From an uncultured Gammaproteobacteria bacterium (GTDB taxonomy: Bacteria > Pseudomonadota > Gammaproteobacteria > Pseudomonadales > Pseudohongiellaceae): a DNA stretch of 64,000 nt. The DNA is taken from positions 62,001-126,000 of the forward strand of contig CALEJT010000012.1 of assembly GCA_937898685.1 (NCBI GenBank), written 5' to 3'. The position numbers and the translations under genes were made by a program. The notes under the pieces were generated by a model. That model searched no databases and was not told where the DNA came from. It saw nothing but the letters and a program-made list of their open reading frames with translations. Positions 24,418-31,981 of this stretch are shown piece by piece. Position 1 is the stretch's first letter. Every line of letters begins with the position of its first letter.

Positions 24418-25337
24418 CGATCGTTCACCAGATTCACGAAGATTTCTTCCAGCGAGTTCTGCCGCGTGTCGAGATCGCGAAAGCGCAGCCCTGCAGCTTC
24501 CACCGCATCGAGCAACTGCGTGACATCCGTGCCCTCGCGCTGCTTGTCATAGGTGTAGATCAGCGTCGTGCCTTCGTTCGTGAGCATGAGCTCATAAGGT
24601 TCCAAGGCCGTCGGGATCGCCTCAATGGGCGCGGTCAGATGCAGGAACAAGCGTTTTTCACCCAGCTTGCGCATCAGCACGTCCTTGTCTTCCACGAGCA
24701 TCAGTTCGCCCTTGTTGATGATGCCGATACGATCGGCCATCTCTTCGGCTTCTTCGATGTAATGCGTGGTGAGGATGATGGTGACGCCTTCATCGCGCAG
24801 ACGACGCACCACCTGCCACATGTCCTTGCGCAGTTCGACGTCGACTCCGGCGGTGGGCTCGTCGAGGAACAGAATGCGCGGCTCGTGCGAGAGCGCCTTG
24901 CCGATCATCACGCGGCGTTTCATGCCGCCGGAGAGCTCGATGATCTTGTTGTCCTTCTTGTCCCAGAGCGAGAGATCCTTCAGCACTTTCTCGAGATGCG
25001 CCTGGTTGGGCGCCTTGCCGAAGAGACCGCGACTGAGTTCGAGCGTGGCGGTGACGGTTTCGAAGGCATCGGTGGCGAGTTCCTGCGGCACGAGACCGAT
25101 CAGACTGCGTGCGGCGCGGTAGTCCTTCACGATGTCGTAGCCATCGATGCGCACCGAGCCAGTGCTGGCATTGACGATGCCACAGATGATGCTGATGAGC
25201 GTGGTCTTGCCGGCGCCATTCGGCCCAAGCAGCGCGATGATCTCCCCCTCTCTGATCTCGAGGTTGATCGACTTGAGAGCCGTGAATCCGTTGGCGTAGA
25301 CCTTGGAAAGATTTTCGACTTCGATGATGGGACGCAT
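24414..25337 (-). CDS. ABC transporter ATP-binding protein (YadG-like)
   Basis: 307 residues starting at ATG 25337; a GTG at 25346 is possible. Walker A LLGPNGAGKTT lies near residues 37-47, signature IIELSGGMKRR, Walker B RILFLDEPTAGVD and the switch His in TTHYIEEAEEMADR. The C-terminal part (LDTRQNSLEEIFVNLVNDR) is the DUF4162-type tail of DrrA/YadG proteins. With the 4-base-overlapping permease gene it makes a simple two-protein exporter. The MFS gene upstream ends in its own terminator, so this pair has a separate promoter in the short gap. Confidence 0.93.
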   Translation of the reverse strand: MRPIIEVENLSKVYANGFTALKSINLEIREGEIIALLGPNGAGKTTLISIICGIVNASTGSVRIDGYDIVKDYRAARSLIGLVPQELATDAFETVTATLELSRGLFGKAPNQAHLEKVLKDLSLWDKKDNKIIELSGGMKRRVMIGKALSHEPRILFLDEPTAGVDVELRKDMWQVVRRLRDEGVTIILTTHYIEEAEEMADRIGIINKGELMLVEDKDVLMRKLGEKRLFLHLTAPIEAIPTALEPYELMLTNEGTTLIYTYDKQREGTDVTQLLDAVEAAGLRFRDLDTRQNSLEEIFVNLVNDR

Positions 25338-25361
25338 GAACTTCACTGACTGAAAGGAAAC

Positions 25362-25388
25362 AAAAAGGGCAGCCTATGCTGCCCTTTC
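25362..25388 (-). terminator. Rho-independent terminator after the MFS gene
   Basis: AAAGGGCAGC / GCTGCCCTTT with a 4-base loop CTAT (plus-strand spelling), 16 bases past the MFS stop on the minus strand; the minus-strand transcript continues into a T-rich run (TTTTTG). Confidence 0.85.
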
Positions 25389-25403
25389 CGTATTACTGAA
25401 GCA

Positions 25404-26774
25404 TCAAGCCGGCTTCGCGTTGGCGGCTGCGGCTGCAGCGTCCTCCGCGCGACGGCTGGCGACGGTGGACGGCTTGTCCGGACCCATCTTCAGGAAGACG
25501 AGTACCACGGCACCGATCAGCGAACCGACGGCCATTGCCATGCCCACGGTCGGCAGCGTGGCACCGCTGTTGAGCAGGTAACCCGCGATGATCGGCGACA
25601 GTACGGCACCACCACGACCTACACCGATCACGAAGCCCGTACCGGTTGCACGTACGTGCGTCGGGAATACGTAGGCCACGATGGTATAGAGACCGGAAAT
25701 ACCGGCGTTACCGAAGAAGCCGGCGAAGCAGGCCAGCATGCTCAGCGAGGTGACGTCCGGCGAAGCACGACCGTAGAGAGTCACACCGACGGCGGTCAGC
25801 GCCAGAATGGCGATCGACAGCGGTTTCAGTCCGATGCGGGTGGTCAACAGACCAAAGACCGCACCACCGGCGGCGCCACCGACGTTGGCCCAGGTCAGCA
25901 CGCCGGAAGCGGCGGCGGCTTCGATGCCCATCGTGGTCACGATGGTCGGGGTCCACTTGAGGATGTAGTAGAAGGTGATGATGTGCGTGAAGTAGGCCAG
26001 GGTCACCAGGATGGTGGACAGGGCCAGTGCCGGCGAGAAGATGTCGAGCACGGACTTCTTACGCTGTTCTTCGGAGATGGTCGGCAGAGCGTCGACCACA
26101 CGATGGCCCAGTTTGCGCAGTGCGGCGTTGATGCGCTCGAGCGCATTCGGCGGCTGCTTGCGGGTGAGCCAATGCACGGATTCGGGCATCAGGAAGTAGA
26201 CGATCGGGATCAGGGCTGCGGACAGTACGGCGCCGATCTCGAACATCACACGCCAGTTGGTGGCGCCGGGAGCCAAGAGGGCCTTGCCCACTTCGCCACA
26301 GACCACGCCGCCGAGCGGATAACCGATCACCATCATGGAGATGCACAGACCACGGTGACGGTTGTTGGAGAACTCGGCCACGACTGCGTTGGTGGTGGAG
26401 AGCATGCCGCCAATGCCGAGGCCGGTGAATACACGCCACAGCGACAGCGATTCCACACTGTTGGAGGTCGTGGCGAGCCACATACCTGCCGCCATCACGG
26501 CGAGACAGCCGAGGGTCATGTTGCGACGACCGATCTTGTCGGCAACCCCGCCAAGCAATACGGAGCCGACCGCCATACCGATCAATTCCATCGACAGCAC
26601 GAAGCCGAGCTGTGCCTGGTCGATGCCGAACTCACCACGAATACCGGGGCCCGATACGCTGATGGCAAGCACGTCGAACCCGTCCATGGCGTTCAGCAGT
26701 ACGGTGATGGCGACGATCACGTACTGCAACGTGGTCATGGCCGATTTATCGATTATTTCACGTGGGTCAATCAT
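25404..26774 (-). CDS. MFS transporter, AAHS (aromatic acid:H+ symporter)-like
   Basis: 456 residues with twelve membrane segments. ITVLLNAMDGFDVLAISVSGPGI carries the acidic DGFD motif of helix 1 in the AAHS group, and GGVADKIGRRNMTLG is the loop 2-3 MFS signature, repeated weakly in the second half. A cytoplasmic loop about 215-245 and an Ala-rich tail (AEDAAAAAANAKPA) complete it. Relatives import protocatechuate, 4-hydroxybenzoate, vanillate or similar acids. It is divergent from the MBL/DUF1592/DUF1552 cluster across 326 bases, so it may serve that cluster. The substrate is inferred only from the family. Confidence 0.88.
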   Translation of the reverse strand: MIDPREIIDKSAMTTLQYVIVAITVLLNAMDGFDVLAISVSGPGIRGEFGIDQAQLGFVLSMELIGMAVGSVLLGGVADKIGRRNMTLGCLAVMAAGMWLATTSNSVESLSLWRVFTGLGIGGMLSTTNAVVAEFSNNRHRGLCISMMVIGYPLGGVVCGEVGKALLAPGATNWRVMFEIGAVLSAALIPIVYFLMPESVHWLTRKQPPNALERINAALRKLGHRVVDALPTISEEQRKKSVLDIFSPALALSTILVTLAYFTHIITFYYILKWTPTIVTTMGIEAAAASGVLTWANVGGAAGGAVFGLLTTRIGLKPLSIAILALTAVGVTLYGRASPDVTSLSMLACFAGFFGNAGISGLYTIVAYVFPTHVRATGTGFVIGVGRGGAVLSPIIAGYLLNSGATLPTVGMAMAVGSLIGAVVLVFLKMGPDKPSTVASRRAEDAAAAAANAKPA

Positions 26775-27100
26775 AGCGGCTCGAATCCCCTGTAATGTGG
26801 CTTGTCCGGAAGGTATGGGAAGTGCGGTACTACGCGGCAGTTATGCTTGTTATTGGCTGCTGCAAAAAACCGGCCGGAGCATAGTACACGAGTCGGGTGA
26901 AGAACAAGCGGGGTTCGCCCCTAGAGAATCACAAACTGACCATAATTTGTGCATCCTTTTCGCTAACTCTTTGCCCCAACTAGATTCTGGTGCCGAACCA
27001 CCAAGTTCCCTATATACTCCGGGGACAAGAGAAGGAGCCATCGGCGCGAACAGTATGACTGTTCGCTCCACATCGCAGTAACAACAACCAAACGAACGAG
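26775..27100. promoter_or_regulatory. Divergent control region between MFS gene and MBL/DUF1592 cluster
   Basis: 326 bases with no gene. It is more AT-rich than its surroundings (for instance ACCATAATTTGTGCATCC at 26939-26956). Promoters for both directions should lie here, but I found no clear inverted repeat operator. A purine-rich ACGAACGAG sits directly before the ATG at 27101. Confidence 0.45.
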
Positions 27101-28015
27101 ATGATTACACGCAGACTTTTCGTGAAGTGTGCGGCCTCAGCCGCATCACTCAACCTGCTTGGCACAGCGCCACTGCGCGCCCAAGCACCCAATTTGTCGG
27201 TGACCGAACTGGCCCCGAATACCGCGCTCATCACTGGCGGCGCTTGCAACGTGATCGTACGCAAGGCGCAGAACGGTGAGCTCCTGGTGGTGGACGGCGG
27301 TCTGGAGTCCGGCGCGCGCGAGCTGCGTCGTACCATCGAAAACACCATGGGCAAGGGTCGTATCACCACGCTCATCAACACCCACTGGCACCCTGAGCAA
27401 ACCGGTCTCAATACCTTGCTCGGCAATCGTTCCACCCGCATCTTCGCGCACGAGAACACCCGCCAGTGGTTGAGCACCGACGTCAAACGCCTCTGGCAGG
27501 ACTACACGATCCCTGCTCTTCCCGAAAACGCTCGTCCCAACGACACCTTCTATCACTACGGTGACTTCAAGCACGTCGACGTCCCGGTGGAATTCGGCTA
27601 CCTGCGCCAGGCTCACACCGATGGCGACATGTACGTCTTCTTCCCTGCGGACAACGTGCTGCACGCGGGTGGTGTCATCGCCACCGACGGCTGGCCCTTC
27701 ATGGACTGGTGGACCGGCGGCTGGATCGGCGGTGTGGTCGATGCGGTGGAAACGCTGCTCAGCATCGCCAATGACGATACCGTGATCGTGCCCGCCACGG
27801 GGCCGGTCACCAACAAAGCCGAGCTCCTGGCGATGCGCGACATGTACGCCGACATCTTCCAGAAGGTGCGCAGCTCGTTCACCGCCGCCAACACCGTGGA
27901 ACAGACCGTGGCCGCCAAACCGGCCGGCCCGTATGAAGCCAAATATGGCAACGCTGACGAATTCATCACTCTCAGCCATTGGAGCCTGATACCTCATCTG
28001 ACCCCCGACGCATGA
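27101..28015 (+). CDS. Exported MBL-fold protein with a degenerate metal-binding motif
   Basis: 304 residues. The N-terminus MITRRLFVKCAASAASLNLL, ending near PLRAQA, looks like a Tat or Sec leader with RR. The mature protein has the MBL fold order: NVIVRKAQNGELLVVDGG, then NTHWHPEQTGLN in place of the usual THxHxDHxGG, then QAHTDGDMYVFFPADNVLHAGGV and the terminal SHWSLIPH region. In the first motif His95 and His97 remain, but Asp and the third His are Glu99 and Gln100, so the second metal site is altered. It may be a mono-metal hydrolase or a non-catalytic binder. First gene of the block that continues with DUF1592, DUF1552 and ankyrin genes; 66 bases separate it from the next. Confidence 0.85.
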   Translation: MITRRLFVKCAASAASLNLLGTAPLRAQAPNLSVTELAPNTALITGGACNVIVRKAQNGELLVVDGGLESGARELRRTIENTMGKGRITTLINTHWHPEQTGLNTLLGNRSTRIFAHENTRQWLSTDVKRLWQDYTIPALPENARPNDTFYHYGDFKHVDVPVEFGYLRQAHTDGDMYVFFPADNVLHAGGVIATDGWPFMDWWTGGWIGGVVDAVETLLSIANDDTVIVPATGPVTNKAELLAMRDMYADIFQKVRSSFTAANTVEQTVAAKPAGPYEAKYGNADEFITLSHWSLIPHLTPDA

Positions 28016-28081
28016 GCGAAGGCAGCCAGACACAGGTCTCAGTAATTACGTAGTCGGACGCAACAGTACCAGGTAAACACC

Positions 28082-30613
28082 ATGTCACATCTGCCAACCA
28101 CCTCAGGACCGTCCAGGCTGGATGCCCTCCCCCGGCTGTCCGTACGCCGCTCGCCCCTGGCGCGCGCCATCGTGCTCGGACTCGCCACGCTGGCCAGTGG
28201 TTCTCTCTTGGCTCAGAAGATCGACCCCGCCTCCCTGCCGGCCCACAGCCAGGCGCAGCAGTTCTGGGGCTATCTCGATGACTATTGCACGGAATGCCAC
28301 AACTTCGATGACTACTTCGGCGGTCTCGATCTCTCCACCATGAGCCCCGAGGACGTGGTGAACGATCCCGTCGTGTTCGAAAAGGTGGTGATGAAGCTCA
28401 ACGGCCGCATGATGCCGCCGCCCAACCGCATTCGCCCCGACGAGAATCGCACCGACGCCTTCGTGGCCTGGCTCGAGTCCTACCTGGACCAGGCCGCCGC
28501 GCAGCGTACGCCCAATCGTCACGTCGCGATCCACCGTCTCAACCGCAAGGAATACGCCAACGCCGTGCGTGACCTCTTCGGCATCGAAGTGGATCCGGCC
28601 AGCATCCTGCCGGAAGACCCGACCGCCGACGGCTTCGACAACGTCGCCGAAGCGCTGACGGTTTCGCCCGTCTTCATCGAACAGTACGTTTCCGCCGCAC
28701 GCGTGATCAGTGAACGCGTCGTGGGCGACCCCACCCCGGTACTCGGTGGCGCCCAGTACATGGCACCGCAGGCGCTGCCCATCCGCGCCGAAGGTGGCGG
28801 TTCGCAGCAGTTCCACATCGAAGGTCTGCCGCTCGGCACCCGCGGCGGCATGCTCGTCGAGCACGAATTCCCGGTCGATGGTGAATACTCCGTCAGCGTG
28901 GGCGATTTCATCCTCCATGCCTGGATGTACAACATCGAATTCGAGAACACGCTGATCGTCACCATCGACGGCGAGAAGGTGTACGAGACCGTGATCGGTG
29001 GCGACAAGGACCGCATCGCACTCGACCTCGATCAGGGTCGTCCGCTCGACGAAATCAACTCCCGCACCAAGGACATCCGCTTCGTTACCACGGCCGGGCC
29101 GCACAAGGTGGGTGTCACCTTCGTGCGTCGTTCCTTCGCCGAATCCGACGACCGTCTGGAACCCTTCATTCCCGGCACCGTGCAGGACCGTATCCTCTCG
29201 ATTCCGTCGATCGAGATCCGCGGCCCCTACACCGCCGGCACGATCAGCAGCACGCCGGCCCGCGACAAGCTGTTCAGCACCTGCTACCCGCAGAGCGTTG
29301 CCGAAGAACAGGCCTGCGCCGAACAGATCCTGTCCCGTATCGCTACCCGCGCCTATCGCCGTCCGCTGACGGATGAAGACATGGCGCCGCTGATGCAGTT
29401 CTATCGCGCCGGCAGCGAAGAAGGCGGCTTCGAAGAAGGCATGCGCCGCGCGCTGACCCGCGTGCTCGCCAGCCCCTCCTTCCTCTACCGCATGGAAGTG
29501 GCGCCGGACTCCGAGGATCCGAACGCACCGTTCACGATCAGCAGTCTCGACCTCGCCTCGCGCCTGTCGTTCTTCCTGTGGAGCAGCATCCCCGATGACG
29601 AACTGCTGCAGGCGGCAGTCAACGATCGTCTGCAGGACCCGGCCGAGCTCGAAGCCCAGGTGCGTCGCATGCTGGCCGATCCGCGCTCGAAGGCGCTCGC
29701 CGACAACTTTGCCTATCAGTGGCTGAAACTGAGCAAGCTCGATGAGATCGAACCCGACAACAAGATCTACCCCTACGCTGCTGGCGCGGGTGATCTGCGT
29801 CCGGAGTTCAAGGAAGAAATCATCCGCTTCATCGACAGCATCTTCCGCGAAGACCAGAGCGTCGTACGCCTGCTCGATGCCGATTACACCTATCTGAACG
29901 AGCGGCTCGCGCTTCACTACGACATCCACAACATCAAAGGTGATCGTTTCCGTCGCGTGCAGCTCGACAACCCCAACCGCTTCGGCCTGCTCGGCAAGGG
30001 CGGCGTGTTGATGGCCACGGCCTACCCGAACCGCACTTCGCCGGTATTGCGTGGCGTCTGGATCCTCGAAACGCTGATGGGCGTGGCGCCGCCGGTGGCC
30101 CCGCCGGATGTACCGCAGCTTGCCGAGAACACTGCCGGTCAGCCGGCCACGACCGTACGTGAACGTCTCGAACAACACCGCGCCAACCCGGCCTGCAACT
30201 CCTGCCACTCGGTCATGGATCCGCTCGGTTTCGCGCTCGACAACTTCGACGCCGTCGGCCGCTGGCACGACATCGACCGTTTCACTGGCACCGCCGTCGA
30301 TGCTTCGGGTCTGATGCCCAATGGCAAGGTGGTGACGGGACCGCTGGAACTGCGCAACGAGCTCCTGAAACGTCCGGAACTGTTCGTCCGCTCACTTGCC
30401 GAGAAGCTCGTGGTATACGCAACCGGCCGCGAGATGAGAGCCGAGGACAAACCCATCGTCCGTCAGATCGTGCGCGATGCGGCAGCAGACGACTATCGTT
30501 TTTCTGCCCTAGTAATGAATATCATCAGAAGCGACCTCTTCCGTATGAACCAGACGGAAGAACTCAGCGGCAATGGCGCCAGCCATAGTGTCGCTGCCAC
30601 AAACAACCAGTAA
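28082..30613 (+). CDS. Exported di-heme DUF1587/1595/1592/1588/1585 protein (planctomycete-type cytochrome family)
   Basis: 843 residues. A basic N-terminus and hydrophobic stretch (LARAIVLGLATLASGSLLAQ) give a signal peptide. A c-type heme site CTECH is at 69-73 in a PSCyt-like region. DUF1587 follows (RLNRKEYANAVRDLFGIEV, about 150-215), then a beta-rich insert (about 216-410), DUF1595 (RIATRAYRRPLTDEDM, about 418), DUF1592 (SLDLASRLSFFLWSSIPDDE, about 487-615), DUF1588 with a second heme site CNSCH at 705-709 (followed by SVMDPLGFALDNFD) and DUF1585 at the end. Such proteins are abundant in Planctomycetes and scattered in Proteobacteria, without known reaction; heme sites suggest periplasmic electron transfer. 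Its stop lies just before the DUF1552 gene. Confidence 0.9.
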   Translation: MSHLPTTSGPSRLDALPRLSVRRSPLARAIVLGLATLASGSLLAQKIDPASLPAHSQAQQFWGYLDDYCTECHNFDDYFGGLDLSTMSPEDVVNDPVVFEKVVMKLNGRMMPPPNRIRPDENRTDAFVAWLESYLDQAAAQRTPNRHVAIHRLNRKEYANAVRDLFGIEVDPASILPEDPTADGFDNVAEALTVSPVFIEQYVSAARVISERVVGDPTPVLGGAQYMAPQALPIRAEGGGSQQFHIEGLPLGTRGGMLVEHEFPVDGEYSVSVGDFILHAWMYNIEFENTLIVTIDGEKVYETVIGGDKDRIALDLDQGRPLDEINSRTKDIRFVTTAGPHKVGVTFVRRSFAESDDRLEPFIPGTVQDRILSIPSIEIRGPYTAGTISSTPARDKLFSTCYPQSVAEEQACAEQILSRIATRAYRRPLTDEDMAPLMQFYRAGSEEGGFEEGMRRALTRVLASPSFLYRMEVAPDSEDPNAPFTISSLDLASRLSFFLWSSIPDDELLQAAVNDRLQDPAELEAQVRRMLADPRSKALADNFAYQWLKLSKLDEIEPDNKIYPYAAGAGDLRPEFKEEIIRFIDSIFREDQSVVRLLDADYTYLNERLALHYDIHNIKGDRFRRVQLDNPNRFGLLGKGGVLMATAYPNRTSPVLRGVWILETLMGVAPPVAPPDVPQLAENTAGQPATTVRERLEQHRANPACNSCHSVMDPLGFALDNFDAVGRWHDIDRFTGTAVDASGLMPNGKVVTGPLELRNELLKRPELFVRSLAEKLVVYATGREMRAEDKPIVRQIVRDAAADDYRFSALVMNIIRSDLFRMNQTEELSGNGASHSVAATNNQ

Positions 30614-30614
30614 G

Positions 30615-30627
30615 GGAGGTAGCCTCC
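30615..30627 (+). promoter_or_regulatory. Hairpin holding the DUF1552 ribosome binding site
   Basis: GGAGG-TAG-CCTCC directly before ATG 30628: the Shine-Dalgarno sequence is one arm of a 5-bp GC stem with a 3-base loop. The preceding stop codon TAA is at 30611-30613, so a ribosome finishing the upstream gene would cover and open the stem. It suggests tight translational coupling. Seen in sequence; the effect is inferred. Confidence 0.6.
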
Positions 30628-31938
30628 ATGTTCATCACCAAGAAACATCTTTCTCGTCGTACCGTGCTGCGCGGGCTCGGCGCTGCCGTGGCCCTTCCCT
30701 TGCTCGATGCCATGATTCCCGCCGCCACCGCGTGGGCTCAGACCGCTGCCAAGCCGCAGCCACGCCTGGGCTTCGTCTACTTCCCGCATGGCGCGGTGAT
30801 GGATCGCTGGGTGCCCACCACTACGGGTAGAGACTTCGAGGTCTCCCCGATTCTGGCCCCGGCTGCCAAGTTCAAGGACAAGATGACCATCGTCTCCGGC
30901 CTGCGCAACAAACCGGCCGAGAGCAGCGACCCGCACGGCATCATCGCCGGCACCTGGCTGCGCTGCGTGAACCCGAAAGACACCAGCGACCCGACCAAGG
31001 GCGTCACCTGCGACCAGATCGCCGCCAAGTACATCGGTCAGGGCACCACCTTCCCGTCCATCGAAGTCGGTACGCCTTCCGGCGGTCCCTGCGCCCCGGG
31101 TTATTCCTGTGCCTTCGGCAGCTCGCTGTCGTTCCGCACGCCGACCCAGGCACTGCCGATCGAAAACAACCCGCGCAAGGTCTTCTATCAGCTGTTCGGT
31201 CTCGGTGACAGCGATGAAGAGCGCGCAGCGATCGTCAAACAGACCGGCAGCATCCTCGACTCGATCATCGGCGAAACCGCCAACCTGCAGAAGAAGCTTG
31301 GCGCTTCCGACCGCAACCGCGTGGCCAACTACCTCGATTCCGTACGCGAGATCGAACGCCGCGTGAACATGATGCAGAGCCAGGACAACAGCGACGTGGA
31401 AATCCCCATGGCGCCGCTGGGCATCCCGACCAACTTCGAGGAACACCTCAAGACCATGTTCGACCTGATCGCACTGGCCTACCAGGTGAACCTCACCAAC
31501 GTTGCCACCTTCATGATGGAAAAAGAGGTCAGCATGCGTACCTACCCCAACGTAGGCGTGAGCGAAGCCTTCCATCCGCTGTCGCACCACGGCGACGATC
31601 CCGACAAAATGGATCGACTGGTCCGTATCCAGGCGTTCCACACCAGCACCTTCAACTACTTCCTGGAAAAACTCGACTCCATGGAAGAAGCCGGTGGCAC
31701 CGTGCTGGATAACTCCATCATTCTGTACGGCTCCAACATGAGCAACAGCGACAAGCACAACAACGATCCTCTGCCGAGTGCCGTGTTCGGTCTCGGTGGC
31801 GGCACCATCAAGGGTGGCCAGCACCTGGCTTATCCGCAGGACACGCCGCACGCGAACCTGCTGCTGACGTTGCTCAACCGTGCCGGTATCCCGGAGGAAA
31901 GCTTCGGCGACAGCACCGGAATCTTGGAAGCCGTATAA
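30628..31938 (+). CDS. Tat-exported DUF1552 family protein
   Basis: 436 residues. The leader SRRTVLRGLGAAVALPLLDA (from residue 9) is a twin-arginine signal, cleaved near ATAWA-Q. The body matches DUF1552: RLGFVYFPHGAVMDRWVP, GLRNKPAESSDPHGIIAGTWL, TFPSIEVGTPSGGPCAPGYSC and SHHGDDPDKMDRLVRIQAFH; GSNMSNSDKHNNDPLPSAVF near the end recalls the DUF1501/sulfatase-like alkaline-phosphatase fold. DUF1552 genes commonly sit beside DUF1592 genes, as here. The Tat route implies folding before export, often with a cofactor. Reaction unknown. It is translationally coupled to the DUF1592 gene. Confidence 0.9.
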   Translation: MFITKKHLSRRTVLRGLGAAVALPLLDAMIPAATAWAQTAAKPQPRLGFVYFPHGAVMDRWVPTTTGRDFEVSPILAPAAKFKDKMTIVSGLRNKPAESSDPHGIIAGTWLRCVNPKDTSDPTKGVTCDQIAAKYIGQGTTFPSIEVGTPSGGPCAPGYSCAFGSSLSFRTPTQALPIENNPRKVFYQLFGLGDSDEERAAIVKQTGSILDSIIGETANLQKKLGASDRNRVANYLDSVREIERRVNMMQSQDNSDVEIPMAPLGIPTNFEEHLKTMFDLIALAYQVNLTNVATFMMEKEVSMRTYPNVGVSEAFHPLSHHGDDPDKMDRLVRIQAFHTSTFNYFLEKLDSMEEAGGTVLDNSIILYGSNMSNSDKHNNDPLPSAVFGLGGGTIKGGQHLAYPQDTPHANLLLTLLNRAGIPEESFGDSTGILEAV

Positions 31939-31947
31939 GAAGAATGT

Positions 31948-31969
31948 AGGCCCGCCTTCGGGCGGGCCT
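31948..31969 (+). promoter_or_regulatory. Stable UUCG intergenic hairpin before the ankyrin gene
   Basis: AGGCCCGCC-TTCG-GGCGGGCCT, a perfect 9-bp stem with a UUCG tetraloop, 9 bases after the DUF1552 stop. No T-run follows, so it is not a standard terminator; it abuts the GGAG of the next ribosome binding site. It could set transcript stability or the ratio between the two genes. Confidence 0.65.
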
Positions 31970-31981
31970 GGAGACACCCAG

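Noticed and set aside
28103..30268. 721-residue open frame antisense to the DUF1592-type gene
   Set aside because: It is a by-product of GC-rich codon use in the real gene. The plus-strand product has clear heme sites and domain motifs; the antisense one has none and no ribosome binding site.
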